From Pseudogemmobacter hezensis (lineage in GTDB: Bacteria; Pseudomonadota; Alphaproteobacteria; Rhodobacterales; Rhodobacteraceae), in contig NZ_JABJXT010000003.1 of assembly GCF_013155295.1 (NCBI RefSeq), positions 1-64,000 of the forward strand: DNA of 64,000 bases, in the 5' to 3' direction. Of the stretch, positions 1 to 8,939 are shown one piece after another. Both the position numbers and the translations under genes were made by a program. Within the stretch, counting starts at the first letter, position 1; every line of letters starts with the position of its first letter. The notes under the pieces are model-generated. The model made no database searches. It was not told the origin of the DNA and saw only the letters and a list, made by a program, of their open reading frames with translations.

Positions 1-49
1 GGTCGACATAGCTGAACAGCGATCCGCTCGCCTCGTCCGTTCCACGCAT
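1..49 (-). mobile_element. IS transposase, N-terminal fragment cut by the window edge
   Basis: Reading leftwards from an ATG at 49, the frame gives MRGTDEASGSLFSYVD and runs off the window. This resembles the N-terminus of bacterial IS transposases that begin 'MRG.D...G.LFSYV.LE.RV'. An in-frame upstream ATG at 85 would add 12 residues. Only 16 codons are visible, so the family and intactness cannot be judged. The element would end somewhere between 50 and the stop codon of the next gene at 117. Confidence 0.5.
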
Positions 50-116
50 CTTCACCACCCCGCCTAACTGCTCGGGGTGAATCATGTTCCGCGCCGCAGG
101 TCGAGCACTGACTATT

Positions 117-377
117 TCAGCGACCTGTTAGTTCCAGCACATGCTGCTCAACCCCCGGGCCAGGCGCCGCGGGCTGGGCGGTCAGGCGCGGAGCATTCAG
201 CTGCGGCGCCAGCATCTCATTCAGCTCTGCCGGCGGCAGTGGCGTATGGCCCCCCCCGGTCGCCAGTGCCGTCGCTGGTGGCGCAAAGCCTGTCAGCCTG
301 GGGCCCAGCAACATTAAAGTGCCGCCAATAAGGGTAAACAGGGCGAAAGAGACGAGGGTCAGGATCAGTTTTTTCAT
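117..377 (-). CDS. Small membrane-anchored or secreted hypothetical protein (86 aa)
   Basis: An 86-residue protein starting MKKLILTLVSFALF, with one hydrophobic N-terminal segment (about residues 3-25) that is either an uncleaved anchor or a signal peptide, followed by an Ala/Pro/Gly-rich tail. I chose the internal ATG at 377 over the upstream ATG at 479 because it places the Lys-Lys directly before the hydrophobic core. It lies downstream of a membrane-bound regulator on the same strand. Its 3' end is next to the IS fragment at the window edge, so the C-terminus could have been altered by insertion (inference). I recognise no family. Confidence 0.5.
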   Translation of the reverse strand: MKKLILTLVSFALFTLIGGTLMLLGPRLTGFAPPATALATGGGHTPLPPAELNEMLAPQLNAPRLTAQPAAPGPGVEQHVLELTGR

Positions 378-484
378 CGGGGCCACGTTGGGGATCGACA
401 CAGCAGATGCCGCGCGATTAAGCCTTTCAAAAGGCAAGAGAATGATCGTTTCCGCGCTATATGCCCAAAGTATGAACAATCCCC

Positions 485-1204
485 CTAAATCATGCGTATC
501 GTCTCTTTGCCGACCGCCAGCATATAGCCGCGCCTTGCCACTGTTTTCACCAGCAGCTCACTGACCAGCTGATTGCCAAGCGTGTCGCGCAGCCGCTTTA
601 TCCGGGTTGCGCCGGCGGCCTCTTCGCAATCGGCCTCGGGACGCCCGGATATCACCGCCTCGATCTGCGCCCCGGTCAGCATTTCATCATCCATCCGGGC
701 CTCGGCCAGCACGGAAAGCGTTTCAAGCGCCGCATCGGTCAGGGTAAATTCGAGGTCATTGATGTAAACGGCCCGCGCCTCGCGCGAGATCATCAGCGAC
801 GACACCTGGATCCCCGAGCGCTGGATCGCCCCGATCCGGCGGTTCAGCACGATGATCATCACCAGAAACACCAAAGCCGCCACCAGCAGGGCCGAGGAAA
901 ACACCAGTAAGACGAATATCACCATCCGATAGCTGCTCAGCACCTCGGAAAATGTCGTGCCAGAGCCTGCCAGGATCTCCAGCAGTTTGATCTCAGCACC
1001 CGAGCGCAGATCGTCATTCTCGACGAAGATCCGCTCGACCCGCGCGTTAAAGGCATTGGCATCGGGCAGGTTCAGGAACAAAAGCAGCGCCGCCGCGAAC
1101 AGGATCAGCACGATCGCCGCGATGCCATAGGCCACAACCCGGTTGCCCTGCCTCAGACTGTCAGTAACGAAGGAACCAGGCCCCGGCATTTGCTTTCCTT
1201 TCAT
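485..1204 (-). CDS. Membrane-bound winged-helix regulator-like protein
   Basis: 239 residues. Two hydrophobic segments (about residues 24-46 and 94-120) flank a periplasmic-looking stretch of about 45 residues. The cytoplasmic C-terminal half (about 145-239) has the pattern of an OmpR-type winged helix: a short beta start (INDLEFTLT), helices, then KRLRDTLG and a final TVARRGYML hairpin similar to the 'wing' of response-regulator DNA-binding domains. There is no receiver domain, so it would be a one-component membrane sensor of the ToxR/CadC topology, though with the DNA-binding domain at the C-terminus rather than the N-terminus. The start overlaps the end of the preceding small secreted protein by about 40 bases (an alternative ATG lies at 1189), implying translational coupling. 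Confidence 0.65.
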   Translation of the reverse strand: MKGKQMPGPGSFVTDSLRQGNRVVAYGIAAIVLILFAAALLLFLNLPDANAFNARVERIFVENDDLRSGAEIKLLEILAGSGTTFSEVLSSYRMVIFVLLVFSSALLVAALVFLVMIIVLNRRIGAIQRSGIQVSSLMISREARAVYINDLEFTLTDAALETLSVLAEARMDDEMLTGAQIEAVISGRPEADCEEAAGATRIKRLRDTLGNQLVSELLVKTVARRGYMLAVGKETIRMI

Positions 1205-1457
1205 TCAGGCCTTCCGGTCCGAAAGTTGTCAGAACATTAAGAAGCGTCCAGCCATCGGCGGCCAGGCGCGGCCTCAGCTCGGCCCCGGCCGCGCCGGGGG
1301 AGCAATTTGCCTCTGAGACCCGTGCCACACCGTAATGCAGCTGCAAAGGATCATCCTTTTTTGCCTTGTAATCGGCATAGCACTCGGCGGCGGCGGGCCC
1401 TGCCAGGGCCAGCGCCACTAAGGCGGCAAGCGTGGTCTTGATCATCTCCGACTCCAT
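1161..1457 (-). CDS. Small secreted hypothetical protein (98 aa)
   Basis: A short exported protein: MIKTTLAALVALALAGPAAA is a clear Sec signal peptide, with cleavage likely after AAA before ECYADYK. The mature part is about 74 residues with two cysteines (one directly after the signal peptide, one in EANCSPG) and could form a disulfide. The start is either the ATG at 1457 or the one at 1445, just before the signal peptide. It is followed, with overlapping frames, by the membrane winged-helix protein, so the two are probably one transcript; it could be a periplasmic partner of that sensor (inference). No family recognised. Confidence 0.6.
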   Translation of the reverse strand: MESEMIKTTLAALVALALAGPAAAECYADYKAKKDDPLQLHYGVARVSEANCSPGAAGAELRPRLAADGWTLLNVLTTFGPEGLNERKANAGAWFLRY

Positions 1458-1765
1458 CGACGGATAACTGCCCGTCCTATTTTCCCGTCCCGTTTTCGGG
1501 GTTCTGTTTATACCAGCAATCTGCGGAAAACCGCCTGGATATACAATAACCGGAAAGGTTTCAGCACTTTGTTATCTGCTATCAACGCAAATCCAGGCCA
1601 ATGTTATGCCATGGCCTGGCCCTGCTATTGTGTGACTCTGTGACCATCGTTCTGATCCGGACTGCGCGGCAGCAGGCCCGACGCCAGGCGGCTGATCCAG
1701 GCATTATCCAATCGGCACCTGCCGCGCGCGCTTTGCAAACAAAAAGACCCGCCCAGGAGGCATTC
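1458..1765. other. Divergent intergenic region
   Basis: This holds the promoters for the leftward secreted-protein/regulator pair and the rightward hypothetical gene. An AT-richer stretch is visible at about 1500-1580. I see no RNA gene, no clear palindrome and no credible small gene; the long upstream extension of the next reading frame lacks a ribosome binding site. Confidence 0.5.
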
Positions 1766-2299
1766 ATGCAGTCAGACCGGACCACAGGCTCAAAGACCAC
1801 AGGCGCGCCCCACCGCGATGCGGCTGGCGCGGATTTCGACTTTGGCAGCCAGCGTCCGGCTCGCCGCACAGGCAAACCTGGTATCATCGCGGCGCTGGTC
1901 GCTTTTGCCTTTGCGATTTCAATGTTCATGCCGCTGCCCTCAAAGGCCGAGTCGCCGCGCCGCAACGGTCATGGCGAGGTGATTGAGCTGCCGCCCGAGC
2001 CGAAATCCGGCGGATTTATCAAAAGAGATGATCGGGGCGGCGGAGCCTGGGGAAACAAAGGATGGGATCAGCCAAACTGGAGCCGTGACAAGGTCCGGGT
2101 TCCCTCGGTCTGCGCCGTGCAAATCGAAGGGCGCGATGGTGGGTTTCGCTGGTATTCCGCCAGCTGCATGCGCAATTACGGCATTCGCGGCAATCTGCCC
2201 CATAATTGCGCCCTTCAGGCCAGCATCTTTGGCCAGCGCGATCAGCTTTTCCCGGCCGACTGTCTGCGCCGGGCAGGATATGACCTGCGTAATTACTAG
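1766..2299 (+). CDS. Single-pass membrane or exported hypothetical protein with four cysteines
   Basis: 177 residues. The start at 1766 is set by a near-perfect AGGAGG at 1755-1760; the open frame extends further upstream but without any such signal. The N-terminal 36 residues are polar and Arg-rich, followed by one hydrophobic segment (about 37-57) and a polar C-terminal domain. That domain holds four cysteines (VCAVQ, ASCMR, HNCAL, ADCLR) spaced as in small periplasmic domains stabilised by two disulfides. It looks like a conserved Rhodobacterales protein of unknown role. It is transcribed alone, and the region after it contains only transposase remnants. Confidence 0.65.
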   Translation: MQSDRTTGSKTTGAPHRDAAGADFDFGSQRPARRTGKPGIIAALVAFAFAISMFMPLPSKAESPRRNGHGEVIELPPEPKSGGFIKRDDRGGGAWGNKGWDQPNWSRDKVRVPSVCAVQIEGRDGGFRWYSASCMRNYGIRGNLPHNCALQASIFGQRDQLFPADCLRRAGYDLRNY

Positions 2300-2385
2300 G
2301 TCGGGTTGGCGAAGAAGACCCTCTGCGCGTTCGGCTGTGGTTCGGGATTGGCCCTTTATGAAAGGCGATCCTGGCGCACGGCCTG

Positions 2386-2562
2386 ATGACCAACGACGAA
2401 TGGGCATCCTGTGAGGGGTTCATTCTGGCTGTCCGGCATCTGAACGGGCGTAAGCCTGCGGACCATCGACTGGTTCCGGATGGTATTTTCCGGGGTGCAC
2501 GGGTCGGTGCGCCCTGGGTGGACCTGCCAGAAGTGAGCTTTTCCCCGATCCGCAGGCCGTGA
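2386..2562 (+). pseudogene. IS5-family transposase N-terminal remnant
   Basis: A 58-codon frame from ATG 2386 to TGA 2560-2562 reads MTNDEWASCEGFI...GRKPADHRLVPDG...ARVGAPWVDLPE. This follows the start of IS5-type transposases (LTDxEWxxxEPFL, GRPxxDHRLVLDGI, ARTGAPWRDLPE). After DLPE the similarity stops, where 'FGxWxxVYxRF' would be expected. Several otherwise conserved positions have changed (for example the R in WRDLP is V). It is a decayed fragment of about one fifth of a transposase, with no terminal repeats that I can pick out. Confidence 0.7.
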
Positions 2563-2614
2563 CGGAAGCCACGATCTGACGTTCGCAGGTATTCAGGGAC
2601 GAAGAGATCAGAAC

Positions 2615-2740
2615 ATGAGGACACGCCGGGCCCATGGCAGGTTTCAAGCCCCCCCCGCGTGACGCTGAAGGCTTTGAAAGGCGGGCGCAGGGTTTCAGAG
2701 CTTGCCGTGCAATTCGTCAGGCCGCGCGTTAATCCGCGTA
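2615..2740 (+). pseudogene. IS3-family OrfA remnant, frameshifted
   Basis: From ATG 2615 the frame reads MRTRRAHGRFQAPPA and stops at 2660-2662. In the overlapping +1 frame it continues RVTLKALKGGRRVSELAVQF, which matches the IS3-type OrfA helix-turn-helix region (RVALEALKGExTVxELAxxF, then HPxQI). The two frames join at a run of C at 2648-2656, so a one-base slip in a homopolymer probably caused the break. The match fades after about 2740. The small size and frameshift mean it is non-functional. Confidence 0.55.
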
Positions 2741-2812
2741 GCCTGGCCTTGCAAACAGCATCTGTAATCTCGTTCCGGGCGCTCTGCCGGCTGATCCAGC
2801 CTCAGTGACGGA

Positions 2813-4090
2813 TCACCGTTTGTCGACCGCCAGGCTTCCATCTTTGATCACGACTTCAACGCGGGTAAGCGCGGCAAGATCCGTCAGCGGATCGCCATCT
2901 ACCAGAATCAAATCGGCAATTTGACCAGGCTCGATCGTGCCAAGGTCGTCGCGCCCAAGCAAATTACGCGCAACATTACGGGTTGCAGACAAAAGGATGG
3001 TCTTATTGTCCAGGCCCAGGCCGCTCATCACCCCGGTGACCGTGGGAACAACCTCAGGTGCAGGCAGGCCTGGCATGTCCGAGGCGAAAAGAGGGGTGGC
3101 CCCGGCAGCATACATCAGTTCGATATTGTGCTTTTGGGTCTCATATTCTTCAATGTCAGCGCTGTTCGCATGTCCTTCTGCGATGTAACGCTGATAAAAA
3201 CCAAGGGTCGCGGGCAGTGGCAGGCCGCGTTTTCCCGCTTCTGTCAAAAGCGTTCCGTCGGTGTCACGGAACAGGCTGGGGGCGTGAATAAAGCCGTCGA
3301 TCCCTGCCTCAAGCATGAATGGCACGTCCCGCGCATCCAGGTTGTGTGAGACAATGCGCTTGCCCAGCCGGTGCGCCTCGTCGATCATCGCTGAAAACGC
3401 GTCTTTTTGCAGCGTTTCCTGATTGCTTACTGCGTCAAACACCAGAACATCCGCACCGTCACTGACCAGCTTTTGTACCGACGCACGTGCCTGATCCGGG
3501 GTGTCGATGGGAAGAGAGATCCGCTCATTGCACCACGCTTTGGCAGCATCGGTATCCCCGCTGCAGGCGTAATGATTTCCCGAATGCATCAGAATTGGGC
3601 CTGAGATGAAAAGACGTGGCCCGGAAATCTCTCCGGATGCGACCTGGTCGCGCAAATTAAAAATATGCGGTGCGTAATCGATGGGCGAAAAGAGTGAGGT
3701 AATACCCTGTTCCAGATGGCTTTGCAGCCGGCCGGGCATTACGTCCCGGATATAGGCCTCTGCGGTTTCGTCGCTGGTGGCCGGATTTACGGGTGGAGAA
3801 GAATAGAAATCAAAGAAAAGATGGAAATGGGCATTGATCAGACCGGGCATCACCGTTTTGCCGCCCGCGTCAATAACAAGCGTCGCCGTTTCAGAGGTGT
3901 CGCCGATCTCAACGCCCTTAATGCGGCCATCCTCGATGATGATATTGGCGTTCTTAACGGGATCACTGCCCGTGCCATCGAAAAGAGTAGCATTGGTGAC
4001 AATAATATCTGCCGCCTGCACGGGGGCGCTTAGCATTACAGCCAGCGCGGAAACCGCCATTGCGAGGCCGGGACGGATTTTCATAATCAT
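2813..4090 (-). CDS. Exported amidohydrolase-superfamily protein
   Basis: 425 residues with a Sec signal peptide (about 1-26, ending SAPVQA). The body has the amidohydrolase plan: a small beta domain, GLINAHFHLF carrying the HxH metal pair, later His residues in IVSHNLDA and FIHAPS, the Asp of LFASDMPG, and a C-terminal return to the beta domain with GQIADLILVDGDPLTD. This is the imidazolonepropionase-like group that includes secreted peptidases and lactonases. The usual carboxylated lysine (GADxIKxx) appears replaced: the sequence reads GADVLVFDAV. Substrate unknown. The gene is isolated, with decayed IS fragments downstream and the polyol operon upstream. ATG 4084 is an equally good start. 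Confidence 0.8.
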   Translation of the reverse strand: MIMKIRPGLAMAVSALAVMLSAPVQAADIIVTNATLFDGTGSDPVKNANIIIEDGRIKGVEIGDTSETATLVIDAGGKTVMPGLINAHFHLFFDFYSSPPVNPATSDETAEAYIRDVMPGRLQSHLEQGITSLFSPIDYAPHIFNLRDQVASGEISGPRLFISGPILMHSGNHYACSGDTDAAKAWCNERISLPIDTPDQARASVQKLVSDGADVLVFDAVSNQETLQKDAFSAMIDEAHRLGKRIVSHNLDARDVPFMLEAGIDGFIHAPSLFRDTDGTLLTEAGKRGLPLPATLGFYQRYIAEGHANSADIEEYETQKHNIELMYAAGATPLFASDMPGLPAPEVVPTVTGVMSGLGLDNKTILLSATRNVARNLLGRDDLGTIEPGQIADLILVDGDPLTDLAALTRVEVVIKDGSLAVDKR

Positions 4091-4336
4091 CTACCTTTTC
4101 AGCACCATATCAACACCGCGCCAGGCTGACATATCTGCCGCAGGCAGGCAAGCTGTCAGGGCCGATCCCACAGCAATGTGACCCTGAATTGCGCGGATAA
4201 GTTGATGATAATTAAGGATGTTCTCCTGTCAGTGCTGAACCCCTGCCAATGCAGTCTGAAGCGGGAAATATGCCCAGCTGTTTTGGTATAGGGCATCTGT
4301 CGGGCAGGGCCTCAGATTTGCATCTATCCCCCCGGC

Positions 4337-5767
4337 TCAGCCCAGATATTTGCGCAGGCTGGCTTCGGTCCCTTCGGCCCACAAAAGGCGCAGCCAGCGA
4401 TCAAAGGCATTTGCAAAGGGGGCCGCGCGGGCGAGATCGCCATAGATTTCCGGCTGCGCGAGCCACTTCTCCGGCGCTGTGCGGGCCTCTTTGGCCAAAA
4501 CGGTCAGACGGTCCCAATTGGGATCGTTCGGCGCAATCAGGGCACCGCTGTCGGTGGTTCCGGCGCAGTAACGGCACCACAGCGCGGAAACCAGCGCCAG
4601 GCCTTCGGTCGGGCCACCCGCCGCCAGTGCATCCCGGACCGATGGCACGATGAACTTCGGCTGCCGGTTCGAGCCGTCAAAGCACAGCCGTCTTTCGGTA
4701 TCGGCCACTTCAGGATTGGAAAAGCGCTGCCGGATCAGCTGATAATAGGCGCCGATATCGGTATCTGGCACCGGGGGCACATAGGGGATGATCTCTTCGG
4801 CCTCGACCCGGTCCAGGAAGGCCGAGATCAGCGGGTTTGCCATCGCCTCATGCGCATATTCGATATCCATCAGCCCGCCCGGATAGGCGATAACCGCGTG
4901 CCCCCCGTTCAGGATGCGGATCTTCATCATCTCATAGGCATGGACCTGGTCGCTGAAGGTGACGCCGACCTTCTCAAGCGGCGGGCGAGCGGCTGGGAAA
5001 TTGTCCTCGATCACCCATTGGCGGAAGGGCTCGCAGGTGACGGGAACCGGGTCATCGGCCAGCCCGAAGGCTGCGGCCATGCTGCGCTCGCGCGGGCCGG
5101 TGGCCGGGGTGATGCGGTCGACCATCGCGTTGGGGAAGGCCACATTCGCATCGATCCAGGCGGCAAGATCCGGGTCTGAAAGCCGGGCCAGCCCGGTCAC
5201 CGTTGCGCGGGTGACGGCCCCATTGCCGGGCAGGTTGTCACAGCTCATGACGGTGAAAGGGGGCGTGCCTGCGGCGCGGCGCAGCTTCAGCGCGGCGATA
5301 ATGGCACCGAAGGCGGTTTCGGGCCGGGCCGGATTGGCGGCATCGGCCCTGATCGCGGCGGCATTCGCGTCAAAGCGCCCGGTGGCGGCGTCGATGAAAT
5401 AGCCGCCCTCGGTCACCGTCAAAGAGACGATGCGGATCTCAGGGCGGGCCATCGCGGCGATCAGCGCCGCATTGCCGGGCTCGACCGGAAGGAAGTCGAT
5501 CATTGCGCCGATGCGACGGGCGGTTTTGCCTGCCGGGTCCAGCTCTATCACGGTTGAAAGGCAGTCCTGCGCCAGCAGCGCGTCGCGCATCAGCGCATCG
5601 GGGGCGCGCACTCCGGCCCCAAGGATCGCCCAGTCATGCCCAAGGCCCATGTTGAACAGGTCGTCCAGATAGACCGCCATATGGGCGCGGTGGAAATTGC
5701 CAAGGCCGATATGGACGATGCCCGGCGTCAGCCGGTTGCGGTCGTAAAGGGGAAGCGAAAAGGTCAT
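4337..5767 (-). CDS. mtlK: Mannitol 2-dehydrogenase (polyol dehydrogenase)
   Basis: NAD-dependent long-chain polyol dehydrogenase that oxidises D-mannitol to D-fructose (and usually D-arabitol or sorbitol more weakly) in the cytoplasm. About 476 residues from ATG 5767. The N-terminal Rossmann part has the family motif IGLGNFHRAHMAVYLDDL. The catalytic K-x5-N-x2-H pattern is visible as KIRILNGGHAVIAYPGGL. The open frame extends 18 codons further upstream, but that stretch lies in the 3' remnant of a deleted dehydrogenase gene, and ATG 5767 sits one base after that gene's stop, as expected for the original gene junction. It is the last gene of the polyol operon. Confidence 0.93.
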   Translation of the reverse strand: MTFSLPLYDRNRLTPGIVHIGLGNFHRAHMAVYLDDLFNMGLGHDWAILGAGVRAPDALMRDALLAQDCLSTVIELDPAGKTARRIGAMIDFLPVEPGNAALIAAMARPEIRIVSLTVTEGGYFIDAATGRFDANAAAIRADAANPARPETAFGAIIAALKLRRAAGTPPFTVMSCDNLPGNGAVTRATVTGLARLSDPDLAAWIDANVAFPNAMVDRITPATGPRERSMAAAFGLADDPVPVTCEPFRQWVIEDNFPAARPPLEKVGVTFSDQVHAYEMMKIRILNGGHAVIAYPGGLMDIEYAHEAMANPLISAFLDRVEAEEIIPYVPPVPDTDIGAYYQLIRQRFSNPEVADTERRLCFDGSNRQPKFIVPSVRDALAAGGPTEGLALVSALWCRYCAGTTDSGALIAPNDPNWDRLTVLAKEARTAPEKWLAQPEIYGDLARAAPFANAFDRWLRLLWAEGTEASLRKYLG

Positions 5768-5768
5768 G

Positions 5769-5843
5769 TCAGGCCATCCGGTTGCCGCCGTCCGCGCGAA
5801 AGCGCCGGGCGGTGATGTCATCTGCTGCGTTTGAGGTCAGGCC
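5769..5843 (-). pseudogene. 3' remnant of a short-chain polyol (sorbitol) dehydrogenase gene
   Basis: The last 24 codons before the stop at 5769-5771 read GLTSNAADDITARRFRADGG followed by NRMA. This follows the C-terminus of sorbitol/L-iditol short-chain dehydrogenases (FLA...ADYIVAQTYNVDGGNWMS). In Rhodobacter sphaeroides smoS lies exactly here, between smoK and mtlK. Upstream of this piece there is no SDR sequence; the smoK gene ends 75 bases away. I infer a large internal deletion that left only the tail and the mtlK junction. Confidence 0.7.
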
Positions 5844-5883
5844 GCCGCTGTTGCGGCAAAGCCCGGTCTGATACTGGCGGGAT

Positions 5884-5910
5884 CGCCTGCATCCGTTGCG
5901 GATGCAGGCG
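5884..5910 (-). repeat. Perfect 12-bp inverted repeat after smoK
   Basis: CGCCTGCATCCG (5884-5895), a 3-base loop and CGGATGCAGGCG (5899-5910) form a perfect hairpin seven bases after the smoK stop codon. No T-run follows on the minus strand, so it is more likely an mRNA-stabilising or attenuating intercistronic hairpin than a full terminator. It also marks one edge of the smoS deletion. Confidence 0.7.
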
Positions 5911-5916
5911 GGCGGA

Positions 5917-6912
<996 letters not shown>

Positions 6913-6917
6913 TTACC

Positions 6918-7748
6918 TCACTTCACCGCGCCAAAGGTCAGGCCGCGGACGAGTTGCTTCTGGCTGAACCAGCCAAGGATCAGGATCGGCGCAATCGCCA
7001 TGGTCGAGGCGGCCGAGAGTTTTGCGTAGAAAAGCCCCTGGGGCGCCGAGAAACTGGCGATAAAGGCCGAAAGCGGCGCGGCTTTGGTGGTGGTCAGGGT
7101 GATGGTCCAGAAGGCCTCATTCCAGGCCAGGATCACGTTCAGCAGCAGCGTCGAGGCGATGCCGGGCACGGCCATCGGCGTCAGCACATAGATGATCTCA
7201 TTCCACAGGCTGGCGCCGTCCATCCGCGCGGCCTCAAGGATCTCGCCGGGGATTTCGCGGAAATAGGTGTAAAGCATCCAGATGATGATCGGCAGATTCA
7301 TCAGCATCAGCGCCAGCACAAGGCCGATGCGGGTGTCAAACAGCCCCAGTTTCTGGAACACCAGATAAAGCGGCACCATCACCGCCACGGCGGGCATCAT
7401 CTTGGTCGACAGCATCCACATCAGCAGGTCTTTGGTGCGCTTTCCGGGCACAAAGGCCATCGACCAGGCCGCCGGGATCGCAATCGCCAGCCCCAGCAGC
7501 GTCGAGCCAAGCGCGATCACCACCGAGTTCCAGAAAAACCGCGGATAGTCAGAGCGCGCCCAGACATCCTGGTAATTGGCCAGCGTCCATTCGGCCGAGA
7601 AAAGCTGCGGCGGCGTGGCGACGGCAGAGGCCTCGGTCTTGAAGCTGGTCAGGACCATCCAGAATACGGGAAAGAAGATCACCAGCGCGACCGACCAGGC
7701 GGCAAGCGTGGTCCAGAATTTGCGGCTGGGTGAGACGGCACGGGCCAT
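6918..7748 (-). CDS. smoG: Polyol ABC importer, permease (MalG type)
   Basis: 276 residues with about six hydrophobic membrane segments. The conserved EAA loop that contacts the ATPase is seen as EAARMDGASLWNEIIYVLTP. The family is the MalG side of carbohydrate ABC permeases (CUT1). It pairs with the upstream smoF product in the channel; the gap of 15 bases to smoF and the small gap to smoK indicate one operon. Confidence 0.92.
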   Translation of the reverse strand: MARAVSPSRKFWTTLAAWSVALVIFFPVFWMVLTSFKTEASAVATPPQLFSAEWTLANYQDVWARSDYPRFFWNSVVIALGSTLLGLAIAIPAAWSMAFVPGKRTKDLLMWMLSTKMMPAVAVMVPLYLVFQKLGLFDTRIGLVLALMLMNLPIIIWMLYTYFREIPGEILEAARMDGASLWNEIIYVLTPMAVPGIASTLLLNVILAWNEAFWTITLTTTKAAPLSAFIASFSAPQGLFYAKLSAASTMAIAPILILGWFSQKQLVRGLTFGAVK

Positions 7749-7763
7749 GACTGTTCCTCCGGC

Positions 7764-8636
7764 TCAGTTGTCGAGATGGCGGCCCATGCCGCGCATCAGG
7801 AAAAAGGCGATGATATTGGCCAGAACCACGGCGATGATGCCGCCAGCCGCTGCGCGACCGATGTCTTTGGCAACGATGGCCTGTTTGAAGATCATATAGG
7901 GCAGCGTGGTCGAGGCTGATCCCGGCCCGCCCTGGGTGGTGGTGTAGATCTCGCCAAAGATGCCCAGCAGGAAGATGGTCTGGATCAGGATCACGACGGT
8001 AATCGCCCGCGTCAGATGCGGCAGCACGATATAGCGAAAGCGGGCGAAGGCGGGGGCTCCGTCCATCTCGGCGGCCTCAAGCTGTTCGGAGGACAGCGAT
8101 TGCATGGCGGTCAGCAGGATCAGGGTGGCAAAGGGCAGCCACTCCCATGAGACGATGCCAATCACGGAAAGCAGCGGGTAATGTTCCAAAAACAGGATCG
8201 GATCATAGCCAAGCGCCTTTGAGGCGGCGGCGAAAAGCCCGTTTTGCGGATGCATGAACAGGTTTTCCCAGATCGAGGCCGCAACCGGGGGCATCACGAA
8301 GAAGGGCGCGATCACCAGGATGCGCAGCACGCCCTGGCCCTTGACCGGCTGGTCGATCAAGAGCGCGATCAGGGTGCCCAGCACGACGGTGATGATCAGA
8401 ACCCCGCCCACCAGCGCCAGGGTGTTGAACATCGCCAGCCAGAAATCGGGGGCGCGGAAGAACCAGGTGTAATTGTTGATCCCAACCCAGCCAGTGCGAT
8501 CCGGTGACAGCAATCGGTAAAAGCGGAACGAGAAGTAAAGCGTCATCGCCAGCGGCACGATCATCCAGACCAGCAGCAAGAGGACCGAGGGCGCAACCAT
8601 CAGCCGGGAGGCCAATCGGGTCGATTGCGTGGACAT
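7764..8636 (-). CDS. smoF: Polyol ABC importer, permease (MalF type)
   Basis: 290 residues from ATG 8636, which has a GGAG ribosome site nine bases upstream; the longer frame from 8678 lacks one. About six membrane segments. The EAA loop reads EAAEMDGAPAFARFRYIVLP. It forms the transport channel with SmoG. It is separated from smoE by a 300-base spacer with two hairpins, as is common downstream of binding-protein genes that must be expressed more strongly than the permeases. Confidence 0.92.
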   Translation of the reverse strand: MSTQSTRLASRLMVAPSVLLLLVWMIVPLAMTLYFSFRFYRLLSPDRTGWVGINNYTWFFRAPDFWLAMFNTLALVGGVLIITVVLGTLIALLIDQPVKGQGVLRILVIAPFFVMPPVAASIWENLFMHPQNGLFAAASKALGYDPILFLEHYPLLSVIGIVSWEWLPFATLILLTAMQSLSSEQLEAAEMDGAPAFARFRYIVLPHLTRAITVVILIQTIFLLGIFGEIYTTTQGGPGSASTTLPYMIFKQAIVAKDIGRAAAGGIIAVVLANIIAFFLMRGMGRHLDN

Positions 8637-8939
8637 GGGCAAATCTCCGGGATCGGGGCGCGTCAGGCCGGGGAACATAAAAGACGGCTATCGTTAAGGC
8701 GGTGACGGCGGGTGCGGATCTGGCAGCATCAGGCCCGGATGGGCGTGCGGTTGGGGGGCGTCGGGCGGGCGGATAAGGCGCCCGCCCGGTGCTTTCTGGC
8801 CTGCACGATCTTTGCGCGTCCCGGCTGTGCGGGGCGAGAGAGAGATGGCCAGAGAGAGGAGGCCAGCCATCCCCGGTGCAGGGTCAGAAAAGGCGGCCCG
8901 GGTCTGGCCCGAAAGCAAGGGCCCGGGCTGCCGGCTTTG
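8637..8939 (-). other. smoE-smoF spacer with two hairpins
   Basis: No gene is seen in these 303 bases. Two inverted repeats are readable on the smo transcript: GCCCGGG (8896-8902) with CCCGGGC (8922-8928), just after the smoE stop, and CGGGCGGGC (8762-8770) with GCCCGCCCG (8780-8788). Neither is followed by a U-run. They probably protect the smoE mRNA end and reduce read-through to the permease genes. Confidence 0.55.
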
